Source: Litoditis marina
Lineage: Eukaryota; Nematoda; Chromadorea; Rhabditida; Rhabditidae
Reading direction: 5' to 3'
Assembly: GCA_964036275.1 (NCBI GenBank)
Contig: OZ038433.1
Span: forward strand, 23,472,985-23,536,984
DNA: 64,000 nucleotides
The translations under genes and the position numbers were made by a program. Each line of letters opens with the position of its first letter. Positions within the stretch are counted from its first letter, which is position 1. Positions 35,960 to 47,794 of this stretch are shown piece after piece. The notes under the pieces were generated by a model. The model did no database searches. It was not told the origin of the DNA and worked only from the letters and a program-made list of their open reading frames with translations.

Positions 35960-37230
35960 ACAGTATAGAGAGTATGTCCGAAGAACAGATGGGTTTCCGA
36001 AAACAGTATGGTACCGTCGACAACATCCACATCGTTCGTCACGTGATCGAAAAATCTCGGGAATATCGACTTCCATTGTTCCTGTGTGCAGTCGACTTGG
36101 CCAAAGCCTTTGACAGTGTCAAACACTCTTCCATATGAACGTCGCTTGAAAAGATCGGTGCTCATCCTCAACTGGTCAAAGTTCTTCAGAACATTTACAC
36201 TTCTGCCGTCAGTATAATTGAGGTCAAAGGAACGAAGATAGAGGTCGATATCAAACGAGGAGTTCGTCAAGAAGATGTGATTTCTCCACGTCTCTTCACA
36301 CTGGTCCTGGATCTGGATCTCCGCAAAATTGATTGGTCTTCTGCGGGACTGCGAGTGAATGGTCAACGCCTCACCCACATCATGTTCGCTGACGATTGCT
36401 TGTTGTTCGCTCCGAACAAAAAAACGCTAAGAAGAATGATGGCGGAATTCTCAGATGCATGCAGTGAAGTCGGACTGAATATAAATCCGAAAAAGTCCGA
36501 GTACTTGAACAATCAGAACGACAATACTCCTCTGAAGTTTCGCGGTTCTGAACTTCATCCAAAGTCCGATGTCAAATATCTTGGTGTCACTGTTTCCGTC
36601 GATGGTGATTGGTCGGAAGAGATGAAAAGGAGAATTTCCTCTGCATGGGCTGGTTTCAACGCATACCGAAGTATCCTGAAGGCGAAGTCGTTCCCCATGA
36701 GTATGAAGCGGAAACTTTTCAACTCTGTCATCTTGCCGCGCCTTCTCTATGGTTGCGAATCCTGGGCCGTGTCGAAATCATCCATGAACCAACTCCGTGT
36801 CGTGCAACGCAAAATGGAACGAGCCATACTCAACATCCATCCCCAAGATCGCCTTTCGAGTACCGTAATCCGCGGAATTACTCGATTAAAGGATGTAGCT
36901 GAAGAAGCTGCCGGTCGTAAACACAATTTTGCTTACAGACTGGCCCATATGTCCCCTGAACGTTGGTCCCTCGTGGCTTCCGAATGGCGCCCGTTCAATC
37001 GAAAACGGGTGCGTGGCCGTCCAATGGTCCGTTGGCGTGATGAGCTTGTCGAAGCAGTTCGCAGTTACAACAGAACTGTAGGAAGAGGCGGCATTATCCG
37101 TGGCGAAGATATATTCCTAGCGTGCAGAGACAAAGATATCTGGAGGGCAGTAAAGGAACACCATTTCGTAACGATTTGTGATCTAATAAATCTTGAAATC
37201 TTGAATCTTGAAAATTCACTTTTGTAGCGG
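35960..37230 (+). mobile_element. RTE-type non-LTR retrotransposon, 5'-truncated
   Basis: A reverse transcriptase reads from about 35974 to 37227. MGFRKQYGTVDNIHIVRHV and FLCAVDLAKAFDSV (palm start) are followed by GVRQEDVISPRLFTLVL, the catalytic FADD at about 36384-36395 and KYLGVTVSVDG. A C-terminal region with LPRLLYGCESWAV and RPMVRWRDE follows, as in RTE elements. The endonuclease domain and the first part of the RT are missing. One in-frame TGA (36136-36138) breaks the frame after AFDSVKHSSI. After it, 316 codons are open from 36277. The 3' end runs into AATCTTGAAATCTTGAATCT, a short tandem tail typical of RTE elements. It is inserted within the long repeat array. Confidence 0.88.
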
Positions 37231-37573
37231 TCGAGACGAGATAGTGTGTAGGTTAGAGAGATGCTTACCTTCTCAGCCTATCTACGGCATCACTGACCTA
37301 AATGCTCTCAGAATTACAGTAGAAAAAACAAATGAATAATCACAGAGACCAACCACCTGGCCGATAGAAAAATCGAACACAAGCTAAGGAAAATATGGTA
37401 AATGATAAACATTACACTACCAAAAAAATCTAAGTTGCAAATGTTCTAAGAGATCAGAACAGATTTAGATAATCACAGGGTCGCACAGGAATAATAAAAG
37501 AAATTCGGTCCTTCCTAAGCATCCGGTCTACGTTCCGGCTGTTTGGCGTTCAACTGCTCAGTGCGACTTCCTT

Positions 37574-37576
<3 letters not shown>

Positions 37577-37626
<50 letters not shown>
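37577..37626. repeat. (AT)n microsatellite
   Basis: An almost uninterrupted run of about 24 AT units, 350 bp beyond the RTE tail. Confidence 0.97.
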
Positions 37627-37628
<2 letters not shown>

Positions 37629-38349
37629 CTCACAGTCCCCAGGTGGCCCGTCACATTACGATGTTGATATCGTCAATAAATACTACATTGCTGGACACAA
37701 AAAAGTGTTTTGTTTTTTCGCTGGTGAGGTCCGCATGCCATAACTCATATCAGAATGGCTTGTCAGTGATCGTTGTTTGGCTGTTGAATAAAAGATTAAA
37801 AAAAGCAAGAAAGAAAGATTAATTGCCAACCAGTGAAAAAATAATGTCTTTTATGTTCGGGCTACAACCAAGTCGGAAAGAAACGATTTTTTTTATTCGA
37901 ATAGATTCGTATTTAAACTTCTCATTTTGTTCGCTGATAAAATGATTCTGTTCTGTGCTGCGGGTGGAGCAATTACGTGAAACAAAAAACTTGAAACAGG
38001 GTGGTATGCATTACGTTAATCAGTGATTATGTGATTTAAAAATCATTCAAAAACTCAAAACTTGGTCGTGCGACTCCCCAGTGTACTCAATCGATTACCT
38101 TTTTTGAGCAAGCGTGAATCGGTGAAAGGACTTCGTATGGGAATGTTGTTCGTTTGAAAGTACGCAAAACTAAATTGGCTGTAAAATTCACATTTTTCCC
38201 ATATTAGATTCTTCGCAGTTACTTTAGAAGGGGCTCAGTAAAAAATTTCGTGTAGTTTCATTCCACTTAATATCATCGAAAACACTGGACAAATAAAGTA
38301 CACCTAAGACGTTACCCATAGCAAAAGAGAACGAGAGTTGCACTGGTTT

Positions 38350-38605
38350 CACAGTTGAAGGGACCGTTCCTCTTTAATTTGAAGGTACGAGCTGATTAGT
38401 CGATATCGTTCACATTAAAAAACGACAATCATACATATAGCGGTCAACTTCCTGTCTTGCTCCGTGTTCTCGAAAATGCGGCGCGACCACGCGCACGTAC
38501 TAACACCGCCAAGTTCACCTACGTAAAATTACAGAACCATATTCAAAACATGGCCAAAATTACCACTATGAAAGCTGTGGAGAAATATTGGTGAATATCG
38601 TGAAA
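38350..38605. mobile_element. MITE, AAGGGACCGTTCCTCTTTAA family, right end degraded
   Basis: The left end TTGAAGGGACCGTTCCTCTT is followed by a ~110 bp core (GGTCAACTTCCTGTCTTGCT, GTGTTCTCGAAAATGCGGCG, GCGACCACGCGCACGTAC). The same core is present, inverted, in the element at 46200-46492. Confidence 0.75.
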
Positions 38606-38822
38606 ACTACAACGCAGTATGCTGCATTACAGTAATCCAACTCCTGTTGACTTCTGTTTTGTTCCGCAATAATGTGGTTTTCTGAACTCTCTTTACGTAA
38701 GGTATCAGAATAATATCAATCAGAAGAATATCAGAAAGCTCTCATACGATGCCAATATGCAAGTTTGCAAGAAATAATGTTGAATATGGAGAAAAGAATA
38801 GAATACCACCGTTTAAATTTAC

Positions 38823-41722
38823 CTTTGAACACTGTGTAAGCAGACTCTTTGTCTGGGCTGGAGACTTCGAAGGCCAGTGCTCCCAGTAAGAACTGCCAAA
38901 TTCTGAAAAGACAAGATTGTACCGTTAATTTGTACATTCTGACCTTTGCTTGCATCAGACTCATACATATCACAAACCTTGCATGTAGGTTTTAACACAC
39001 AATCCCCTGGGATGTTTTACCATAGTATATTGCAGAGTTTCAGTTAGTGCAGCGTTAAACAAATATGTGATCTATATGCAATATGTTTATACTATCATTA
39101 CTTTATTGTACAATTTTCTTCAATAATTGTCAACGCAAATGTGATTCCGTTCCGCCAACGAACTCCCCACAATGTAAAAGAGAACGGCAACGAGCAGCTG
39201 CAACGAGAATATCGACTGGCTGAACTCGGGACGGGCACATAAGAATTTTTGACACCCGTCTCGTATTTATTATAGAATCAGCTCAGTAAAGTGCAACTAT
39301 TCATCAAAGAACTCTAATTTACTTGTTAGGTCTCATAGTGAAAACTGACCTGCTGAACATAAATCCATAAGAAATGCTCGTCGGTGTCACTGTTTGAAAG
39401 CAAAGTGAACATATGGCAATCACACAGAGAAGGAAACATCTGAAGCAGAACAACTTTTATTGAATAAATTACAGAGTTGAATTTTGAAGATTCCATGAAC
39501 TAAATTTTTTTTTGATTCCGATCGGTCTTTGCCATAAAACGTTCAAGAGCATTCCATGAAGTACTTGACATTTGCGTAGTATGCATGGCATTCGACTATG
39601 AGTGAAACGTGAGACGCCGCGACATGTCGTTGCCGAATCAGTTTTAACGGTTGTTTATCAGCCTGCGTCTCCTCAAAACATGTGCTATTTTCATGAGTAA
39701 ACCTTGTCACGGCAGCGACATATTGGTGCTGTCTCAATTTTGACTCAGTCGGCGGGGGCCGACTCAGTGAATTCTCAGAGGACAGACGCTCATCAGAAGT
39801 TGGTGAGATAAAGGTTATTGAGAGTGACCATTCCTTCGCTGGAGTTTGCTAGCCAGCATATTTCGCAGGTCTCAACCAAAATGAAACAACAGAATCGAAC
39901 TACGAACAAGCCGGGATGGATCAAAATCTACCAAAAGAATTTGTTTCTGAAAATGCGAACCGTCTCATAGGGTATACGAGATATTGAAACCATACTATTC
40001 CTAGATATTGGTTAAATTGGAGTTTTCCATAAAAGAATTTTCTGTTGCAGCTCTTATTTTACTACCTATTTAGTTTCCTCCATTTGTTAGTCCTTCCCCA
40101 TATGCACAGAGCAATTAGATAAAACTGCATTTCAACGCCTAGCGACCAGGCATGTACGAAGAAACGGTAGGCAGATAACTGCAATCAATCATTTTCATTT
40201 TAATGTGTAGCCAAATAACTGGGAAATATAATACTTTACCTATATTAAAGATAAGGCACAGGTAGGCAGAGAGAAGAATAAATTTTGATCAGCTGAATGT
40301 TATAGGTACGTTGTGCTATGGTCGTCACCAACGGGGAGGCGGAAGGGTACTGTTTATATCTATTTCCGCTGTGGACAGACACATGTCTTTGATTCCGAAG
40401 CTTCACGCCCATCTTCTCTTGTAGCGCAGTGGTTAGCGCCCAGCTACGAGTCTTTTGCTCGCAGGTTCGATTCCAGCGAGAGTGAAAAGTTCATAAATTT
40501 GGCACCTTCTAATCTGTTGATTGTTTGTAGAGGTCTTATTATAAGCGAAAAGAAGCTGTATTGTTAACGTTCGTATTGACTGTGACGGTTGTTCAAAACT
40601 CCGAAATGTGATGATATCTCTCTGCGCTTCACACATTCTCCGGTACAAGTCTTGAAAATTAGTGCGCAAAGCGAGAGACGCAGAATGAGATCAAATTTCC
40701 ACAATGTTCTAGCTAACCACAGCAGGTATGAAAACGAGTTCTTATAATCTAGTTAGAACGAAATGTAGACTAATAGATGCATTCTCTCCTGATCCCAGTA
40801 ACCCGTGTTTTCAAAGTACGACTGCATATTCGAGGTGAACGAAAGACACCATTTGAGGTCAACGGATATATTTATGTGGTCCGCTATGAAAACAGGAAAA
40901 TATCCAACTGAAATTTAAAAAAAAAGTCAGTTCCGTAGTTGTGAGCGTGCTTGAAAAATAGATCATAGTCAATAATAATAATGATAACAAAAATACTGAA
41001 ACATTTGTGGATTTTTGGTATTTTTCAACGAGGCCGAATAATAAACTAAATTAGGCGGAGATTTTGAATCTGGTCATGAGTATTGCACAGCGTTTCCTGA
41101 CATTGCCGTTGCTAGTATAACTGACATACCAATATATACAAAAAGACAGACAAGATAGAAAAATGGAACGATGCGTCTCAAACGTCTTTCGTAGAATTTA
41201 GCTGCCATAGTAGTAGTGAATGTATCTCGACTGAGTATCATACTCATTAGAAAACCAGACAGAACGAAGAACCTAAAAATAAAGTTCAATATGTTTCGCC
41301 TTCATTCAGAAGTTCTGTTTTTGAGTGTTACACCCTTGCTGAGCACGGAAAAGCTCAATTGAGGGTCCACCATACGTTTCACGCTGGTTTACTACGTCAC
41401 CTACATTTATGAAGAAGAAATCATACGTATTGGTTCAAGTGGGCGTCAAGATAAACTTATTCAATACGCATGATGTGTTATAGCTCTGCATGGATGTGAA
41501 ACTCAAGCGTGAAAAGCAAGACCCGACCTAAACATTGGTGCTTAGTGAACACACCAAAAGACGTGAGTGAGACAAGAACACTGTGAGATTTCTGAAATGA
41601 TGTATTCTTCAAATACTTACATATCAACGCCAATAAAACCTAGTGGAAACCAGGAGGGTGTGAAATATTAGAACAAATAGCACGGCGACGCCTCGGATTC
41701 CCTGCAGGTCTTCTCGCTTCAT
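38823..41722 (-). pseudogene. Acyltransferase-3 (oac-type) gene, broken
   Basis: Six minus-strand exons resemble the membrane acyltransferases that nematodes have in large numbers: 41722-41621, 41272-41130, 40907-40789, 40178-40066, 39439-39350, 38902-38823. Signatures are REDLQGIRGVAVLFVLIFH, GFIGVD|MFFVLSGFLMSM, KFYERRLRRIVPFFYL, the stretch FFVHAWSLGVEMQFYL and RIWQFLLGALAFE, in the family order. Three defects are visible. Exon 1 changes frame between LIFH and PSWFPLGFIGVD and is one base out of register with exon 2. Exon 3 ends YWDQ at CAG|GAGAGA, where a GT donor is expected. No exons for the remaining membrane helices or C-terminus exist before the repeat array at 38.2 kb. Such enzymes transfer acyl groups to sugars or lipids. 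This copy is probably inactive. Confidence 0.75.
40415..40482 (+). ncRNA. tRNA-like sequence, probably SINE head or tRNA pseudogene
   Basis: TCTCTTG at the start pairs with CGAGAG at the end. GCGC-AGTGGTTA-GCGC forms a good D arm (box A) and GCAGGTTCGATTCCAGC forms the T arm (box B). The anticodon arm cannot be folded with a normal 7-base loop, and the total of 68 nt is short. It is thus a tRNA-derived repeat rather than a working tRNA. It sits in an intron of the broken acyltransferase gene. Confidence 0.5.
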
Positions 41723-43359
41723 ATTCTGTTGTTCTGATAATGGATTAGTGAACAAAAAAACAAACGAAACTGAAGAAACCAAATCTGAACCAGCTGTTTG
41801 GGCACAGATCTGAAATACATCAAAGTATGACAAAAACTAAAGTGATAGAGATATTCTGTATGGTTGTGGTTTTGTGGATTGGCTGTTTGAACTTTGTTTT
41901 TCAGCTGCGGTCAAATGTGTACAGGAACAGATGAGCATTGTTGTAGTTTGATCTCAATGAACGCCATAATTCACAAACTCCGACAAAGAAGCAACTCGAT
42001 CAAACTCAACGCAACAAACACATTACACAGTTAGCCTCGCTTCGGAAAAAGCCAGTCATGTACTTTCATTATTTATATTTCATTCTTTTTACGGAATGGT
42101 TGACTATGTAAAAGTCCCAGTGACAGTGAAAAGGACTATACCTGTGTAGTTTGTGGAGAAAAAAATGAACGTTGCAAGTCTGGAAGCTGATTGAAATCTT
42201 CAAAAACACTTCGCTCGCGTTCGCCACACAATAGAGATAACATCGAAGTTAGGGGTAGTTTGTGAACGGGCAATCTACGGATGTTGTAGTCTTATCTCTC
42301 CACATTGTGCATTTTTCGCAATAGACAGGGATCGAACTACTGACACAGCATAACAAACTGCCATCATCTCTGTGGCAATCACTAGTATTTTTTTAGTTTT
42401 CCAACTTTCAATCTCATTCTCTCGAGTTTTTCAGAAGTTCATCTGTTTTTTTTTTGCTAGTATGTTAATCGGCGAAGACTTGAAGAACAACACAGATCAC
42501 AAAACATACCGGGAAACATGCGGGGTGTACTCTGCCTAAAGCCAGTGAAACGATGTCGAACAAAAATGTGCCGTATGATAATAAGAACCACCAGTGAAAA
42601 ATAATGGATACTTCGGTCTTTTTTCAGTTACTTCATGTCCGATTTCCTCTTCGGCCGGCTTTAAAGGCGTACTCAATTACAAAACGGTTGGACTACGATA
42701 GCCCTGCTTTGAAGAAACGTTCAGGTGATAAAGCATCGGACTATATTTGGTAGCAGGGCATTTATAGCTTTCGTCAACTCAAACTCAAACGGATTTGCTC
42801 ACACAAAACTGTGTTTAATTTGCAGTCTAATGAGAGTGTGCACAGGTCAGAGATGGGAAACGGTCTCAGCCGGTCTGCGCCCTCATTGACCTTCACGTTC
42901 CCCAATATTCAACAGAAAATAAATTCGATGAAGTGTTGTTATTCTATTTTCAAACCTAAACGACGTTTCCATCATTCGATTCACACACTCTTCTCTTCAC
43001 ACCTACTAAATTACCCATTTAGACTGGTAGATAGTATCAAGAAATGGAAATTACACCTGTTTATTGAGAAACACATGCTATCCAAATATCTGAACTGTTA
43101 CTATCATAAGGAATGAGCTTAAAACAACCCGTTGATATAAGAAACATAATTATAGGCTCAACTACGAATAAAAACTAAGTTTATCTGCAGAAATTAGTTA
43201 ACTGCCACTTTAGTTTACATAATGGGGTTTGATTAACACAAGTTACAGGCGACTCGCGATGTTTGAGGTAATAACTGTCAGTATAAAATATAACAACAAA
43301 ATGAAATGGTAGTAATAATAAGATGAATAAGATACGATGATACGATAAGACTTTATCGA
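41723..43359. other. Intergenic with small repeats
   Basis: It includes a TTTGTAGTTTGATC-family palindrome at 41938-42015 and a minus-strand tRNA-like box B (AGTAGTTCGATCCCTG) near 42305-42380. A 101-codon plus-strand frame (42811-43116) lacks any recognisable motif. No supported gene. Confidence 0.4.
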
Positions 43360-46300
43360 TTACCAGTTTCCATTTCCTCTACGGTTTCGCGTTTCGATAC
43401 GTGTGCTGAACATCCAACACCCATTACATTTCCCACATTTACAGGGCGTCTGGAACGAGTTAAAGTATTTCTATGATTATAAAAATGAGCTTAGTAAAAG
43501 TTGTACTCAGAATTAAATTTTCAAACTTTTAACTAATTTTTGCCTGAACTAAATTATATATTACCATCCAAAACGTGACACAAAATTTTTTTCTTAACAA
43601 ATAACCTCATATTTGAGTTTATTTGATCTAAAAACAACCACACGTAATTACAGAAAGCAATGTTTATGATGTGCAAACTGGGCCAATCGTTCGCAATTTT
43701 TGAACCTTTACACATAACTCACTCTATCCAATTCAATCATTTTCTCCAAAATCAATTTGGTCGCTTCCTTCGATAGATTTTCATAGGCAGGACTGTTCTG
43801 AAGAGCCTTCACTTGTTCGATCAGCTCCATTTTACCGATAATTTGATGCTGAAACAAGGACCAATTATATCAAAATGAGCTCGATTGGGAAGTATTTGGC
43901 TAATCGCTCTAGAAAAATAAATTGTGTGGTTTCCAATTTTCTTGAGAAACGCAAATTACACGTCAGAAAATATTTTCGATCCAATGGGATATTCAATCTT
44001 CCATAGAATGGTTAGAAAACAACTCCATACGGTTCATGTTGCTCTCTTGATGGTTTGTATTTTGATCCTCTGTGTTTTAGTCAAAGTTAGTGAATTATAG
44101 CGTTTGTCGAGGCAAAACTACAACAAAGAATTGGTCTTTCTCCGCTACAAAAAAAATTAGCTCCTTTCTACCTGAAGTGTGCCCATGGAGTACTGTATGG
44201 ACCATTCGAGAACAGTTAGACGATCTAGATAGTTGATGGCAGAGGAGAGCAGAAGTTCCTCGCAATCCATCATCACTTGTTCAAATAGGAACCGATCGGC
44301 CAGTACAATAATGAACGGAATAGACGCAACTGAAAATACGATGAAGTATAACTATATAACACCACTCCATAACTGAAGAAACTCTATGGCGTTCGTTTTT
44401 TTACTGCAAAAATTCACAGTGTGTTGCCCTATGCGGTGTGTTTTTAACTTTATCTCGTTCATTTTCGGTTGAAGTTCGTAAATCAAACTAAAATTAAGAT
44501 CAGGTCACCGGCTTGAGCTTATAATTACGCCAAGCTCAAATATTATTCTTATAAAATAATAATAATAGTAATATTATTTATTACACCAAAGAGTAATAAC
44601 GGAACATAGACTAAGCTCTTTGAATTACCACATTTGAAAGAAATGAAAAAATATATACGTTTTTGCTTGTTTTCGAAATAATGGTTTGCGACGATGGTAG
44701 AAGTTAAAAGGTATAAATATGATGTGAATTGTGTTGTGAAAGTCGTCTGTCACAAACTAGTAGTTGTTGAATAATGGTTACTCTTTGGGTACTATTCGAT
44801 TCCACTCTTACATACAGTATTATTTGTGAACTTATCCCACCTGTAATTTTCTTTTTTGACGGATATACCACTAGCATAAGTTCGTGGAAATGTTCATAGG
44901 GAACATCGAGTTGTTTAGCAGGAAGTCCGGACAGTTCGTCAATTGACTCATTTGGTTGGAAACAAATGGCCGAGAAATACGGAGAAATCAGCGACAGGTA
45001 CTGAAATTATGAATGAACGTTGTGTTTCGTGAATCTAGATAAAAGTTGTTCCAAAGTTTACTAAGTTGTTCCAAAGTTTACTGTGCATTTTCTGCCCAAC
45101 GTCGTTGATGTGATGAAGAAAGTATTAGAGCTTTCATGTCCCTCAACACCACTGGTGTACAAAACATTTTGACAGAACCCGACTTTCACTGGGTGAAACA
45201 TAAGATGTATCATGAAAAGCCTGCGTTCTAAAGCCTGATCGTTGCGTTCATCATACAAAACATACATGAAATGCTTACCTTCGAGTTGACGAACACTTTT
45301 CCCTCATCAGAAACAAAGACCATGTCGGCCTCCCTGTACTGCGAGGTCAAGTCGTAGGTGAAATTGATTGATTTTCTGAAAATGATTGATAATGTGACTT
45401 ATCACTAACTTAATTACTTATTAAGTTAAAAATATTTTCACTCTATTCCAGATGACGCAACGCCGAAGATCGAAGTCGTTTTTGAAGTGAATACAGTATT
45501 TTCAACAAGAAGAGCTAGTTTGATGTGAACAGAATTTGTGAAACAAGATGGGTGTGGGCATGAAATTGAACGCATACTTTGAATGGACTTAGATTCGTTT
45601 ATCGTTTCTGTTTTTCAGATGGTGGGTCACCAGGTACTTTTGCCAATACTTTACGCCACAAGAGAAACCGTAGTATACGCTGTCTCTCCGTCCATTTAAC
45701 TTGTGTACACATTTCCTAATATTTCCAGCGGTACTAATAAAGAGAGGGGTTCAAAACTGTATTCAAAAGTTTGTAGGCTTACTGTATTGAATCTCGATTG
45801 GTTGACACCGACTATAAAGCGTTCCTCCCTCACCTGTATCCAACTGTTTTATGAACCGTCAGAGTTACTTGCAGACGGAGTTTTTTCTCCTCCCTCGGAA
45901 CGAGTTTCTTCAAGTCTTCCTCTTCTATATTGAACAAGAAAGATTCTTTTCCTTTAGTGAACAAGTGTGATTTGAACTGAAAAAAAACTTATATTTAATC
46001 ACCAATCACAACTGTAGGGTTTGCTTTTCCAAAACAACACTATCCTGTTGGTCAATTGCACAGTCACGTGAAACATGTTAAACACAGCAGAACTCTGAAA
46101 CGTGCAATAGCAGAGTGCACGATGCCTCATTAGAATGCTGATTTTACGTGACTATTGAATTAACTTCTAGTGTATACGGTGTATGTATCCTCATCCTACT
46201 GTGTTTGTAGTTAAAGAGACCGTACCTCTTTAATGTGCATTGTAGGTAATTTTTGTTTTGGCCATGTTTTGAATATGGTTTTGTATTTTTATGGACGATT

Positions 46301-47293
46301 TGAAAATTTTGTACGTAGGTGAACTCGGCTGTGTATGTACGTGCGCGTGGTCGCGCCGCATTTTCGAGAACACGGAGCAAGACAGGAAGTTGACACCTAT
46401 ATGAATGTTTTGGTTTTCAATGTGAACAACATCGACTTATTAGCTCAAACCTCCAAACTAAGGAGGAACGGTTCCTTTAAATCCCGTTGCATTTTGGTCG
46501 AATTAGTATATTACGGTGGGAATAAAGGGTCCAAACTACAATTGAGATTCACTCTCTATACGTGTATACATGTTTCACTCGTAATACTACTACACCGAAA
46601 GTTACGCACGCATTACGACAAAAACCGAGCAGCATCAACTACACGCAAAGTACAAGCGAATGAAGAGTATATTGTAAATTAAAAACAGTTTTTCATTCTG
46701 TTGTGACATGATTGCTCTCAACAAAAACAAGTTGGAAAAAGTTTTATTTTAGTTGTAGTTAGGTCAAACCGATGATTCTGTCGTTACACATTTTACTGAA
46801 CTTATCCTGGTAACAGAAAATGTGGGAAACAAACATGTGAATAGCTGAATATCATGAATTTGAAAGAATAATAAGTTGGAACCTACTTTCTTGGTGATTT
46901 CCACATCTTCATCGTTTGTTATTCGAACGTCTATGTTCATCCAAATCTTGGGCATACTAGTTTGGAACTATAAACAAGAGAATTACATGAACTGACTGAC
47001 TACCATTGAACAAAATTCCACAAGCATACAGTAAAGCGTATCGTGCCGTCAAAGTGATAATTTTTCGAACGGTGATGAGCTAGGTGTTCGCAGCAAAAGT
47101 ATTTAAATTGAAGGAAGGAAGAAAATAACAAATATACTTTAAGTCCTAACACATGAAAGAGAATTTGTACGTTTTTCATGAGTCGCTAGCGACATTTATC
47201 TGATCCAAAACCGACAGGTACTTTGGTCCGTTTTCTTTTCCAGTCTCAAAAAAGAAGCTTGCTTTACGGAGAGGGAGAGACATTAAAAAGAGC

Positions 47294-47327
<34 letters not shown>

Positions 47328-47331
47328 CAGG

Positions 47332-47368
<37 letters not shown>

Positions 47369-47480
47369 ATATAGAGAGAGGGGGAGAGAGAAAGAGAGAA
47401 AGAGAGAAAGAGAGAAAGAGAGAAAGAGAGAAAGAGAGAAAGAGAGAAAGAGAGAAAGAGAGAAAGAGAGAAAGAGAGAA

Positions 47481-47515
<35 letters not shown>

Positions 47516-47752
47516 ATTGGAGAGGGCAGATGGGGAGTAATATGCGTGCATGTGTTCCCACCTTGAACGGAATGAATACAGAGCACGGCAAACATTTCCT
47601 ATTCGTCACGTGTTCTGTTCTCCATCTCCTGTAAAGAAAATATGTTAAACATTGCTGATGACTGTGAAGAAATAGCGCTGTGCTAACGACATTTTCTCTC
47701 ATTTACTCTCATTTACACCGCGACACGTTAGTTCGCACCCCCCCCCCCCTCT

Positions 47753-47794
<42 letters not shown>

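Larger units (their letters stand above)
33640..38200. repeat. Degenerate long repeat array, three copies of one module
   Basis: A ~250 bp module recurs at about 33655-33905, 35200-35455 and 37935-38185, all in the same orientation. Each has AAACAGGGWGGTCYGCATTA followed by CGTTAA, a TCCCCAGTGTACTCAAT-type block and a GAAAGTACG block. A second module occurs at about 34515-34725 and 37465-37590 (ATCACGGGTTTGCACA, GCATCCGGACTATATTCC and relatives). The order second-then-first is kept twice, so this is a decayed tandem or nested array. The RTE fragment at 35960-37230 interrupts it. No coding capacity of its own was recognised. Confidence 0.7.

Noticed and set aside
36609..36902. 97-codon frame inside the RTE element
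   Set aside because: It overlaps the true reverse transcriptase frame (to 37227) in another register and shows no motif.
33640..38200. LTR retrotransposon with the repeated modules as LTRs
   Set aside because: The three copies are diverged and unevenly spaced, and the only coding sequence between them is an RTE-type (non-LTR) reverse transcriptase without integrase or protease.
40415..40482. Functional tRNA gene
   Set aside because: The D and T arms look right, but there is no valid anticodon arm and the length is short.
45869..45976. Earlier end for exon 6 of the bath-type gene (CAA|GTAACT)
   Set aside because: It would leave exon 7 out of frame. The later donor at 45834 (TACAG|GTGAGG) restores phase and adds a plausible MATH strand.
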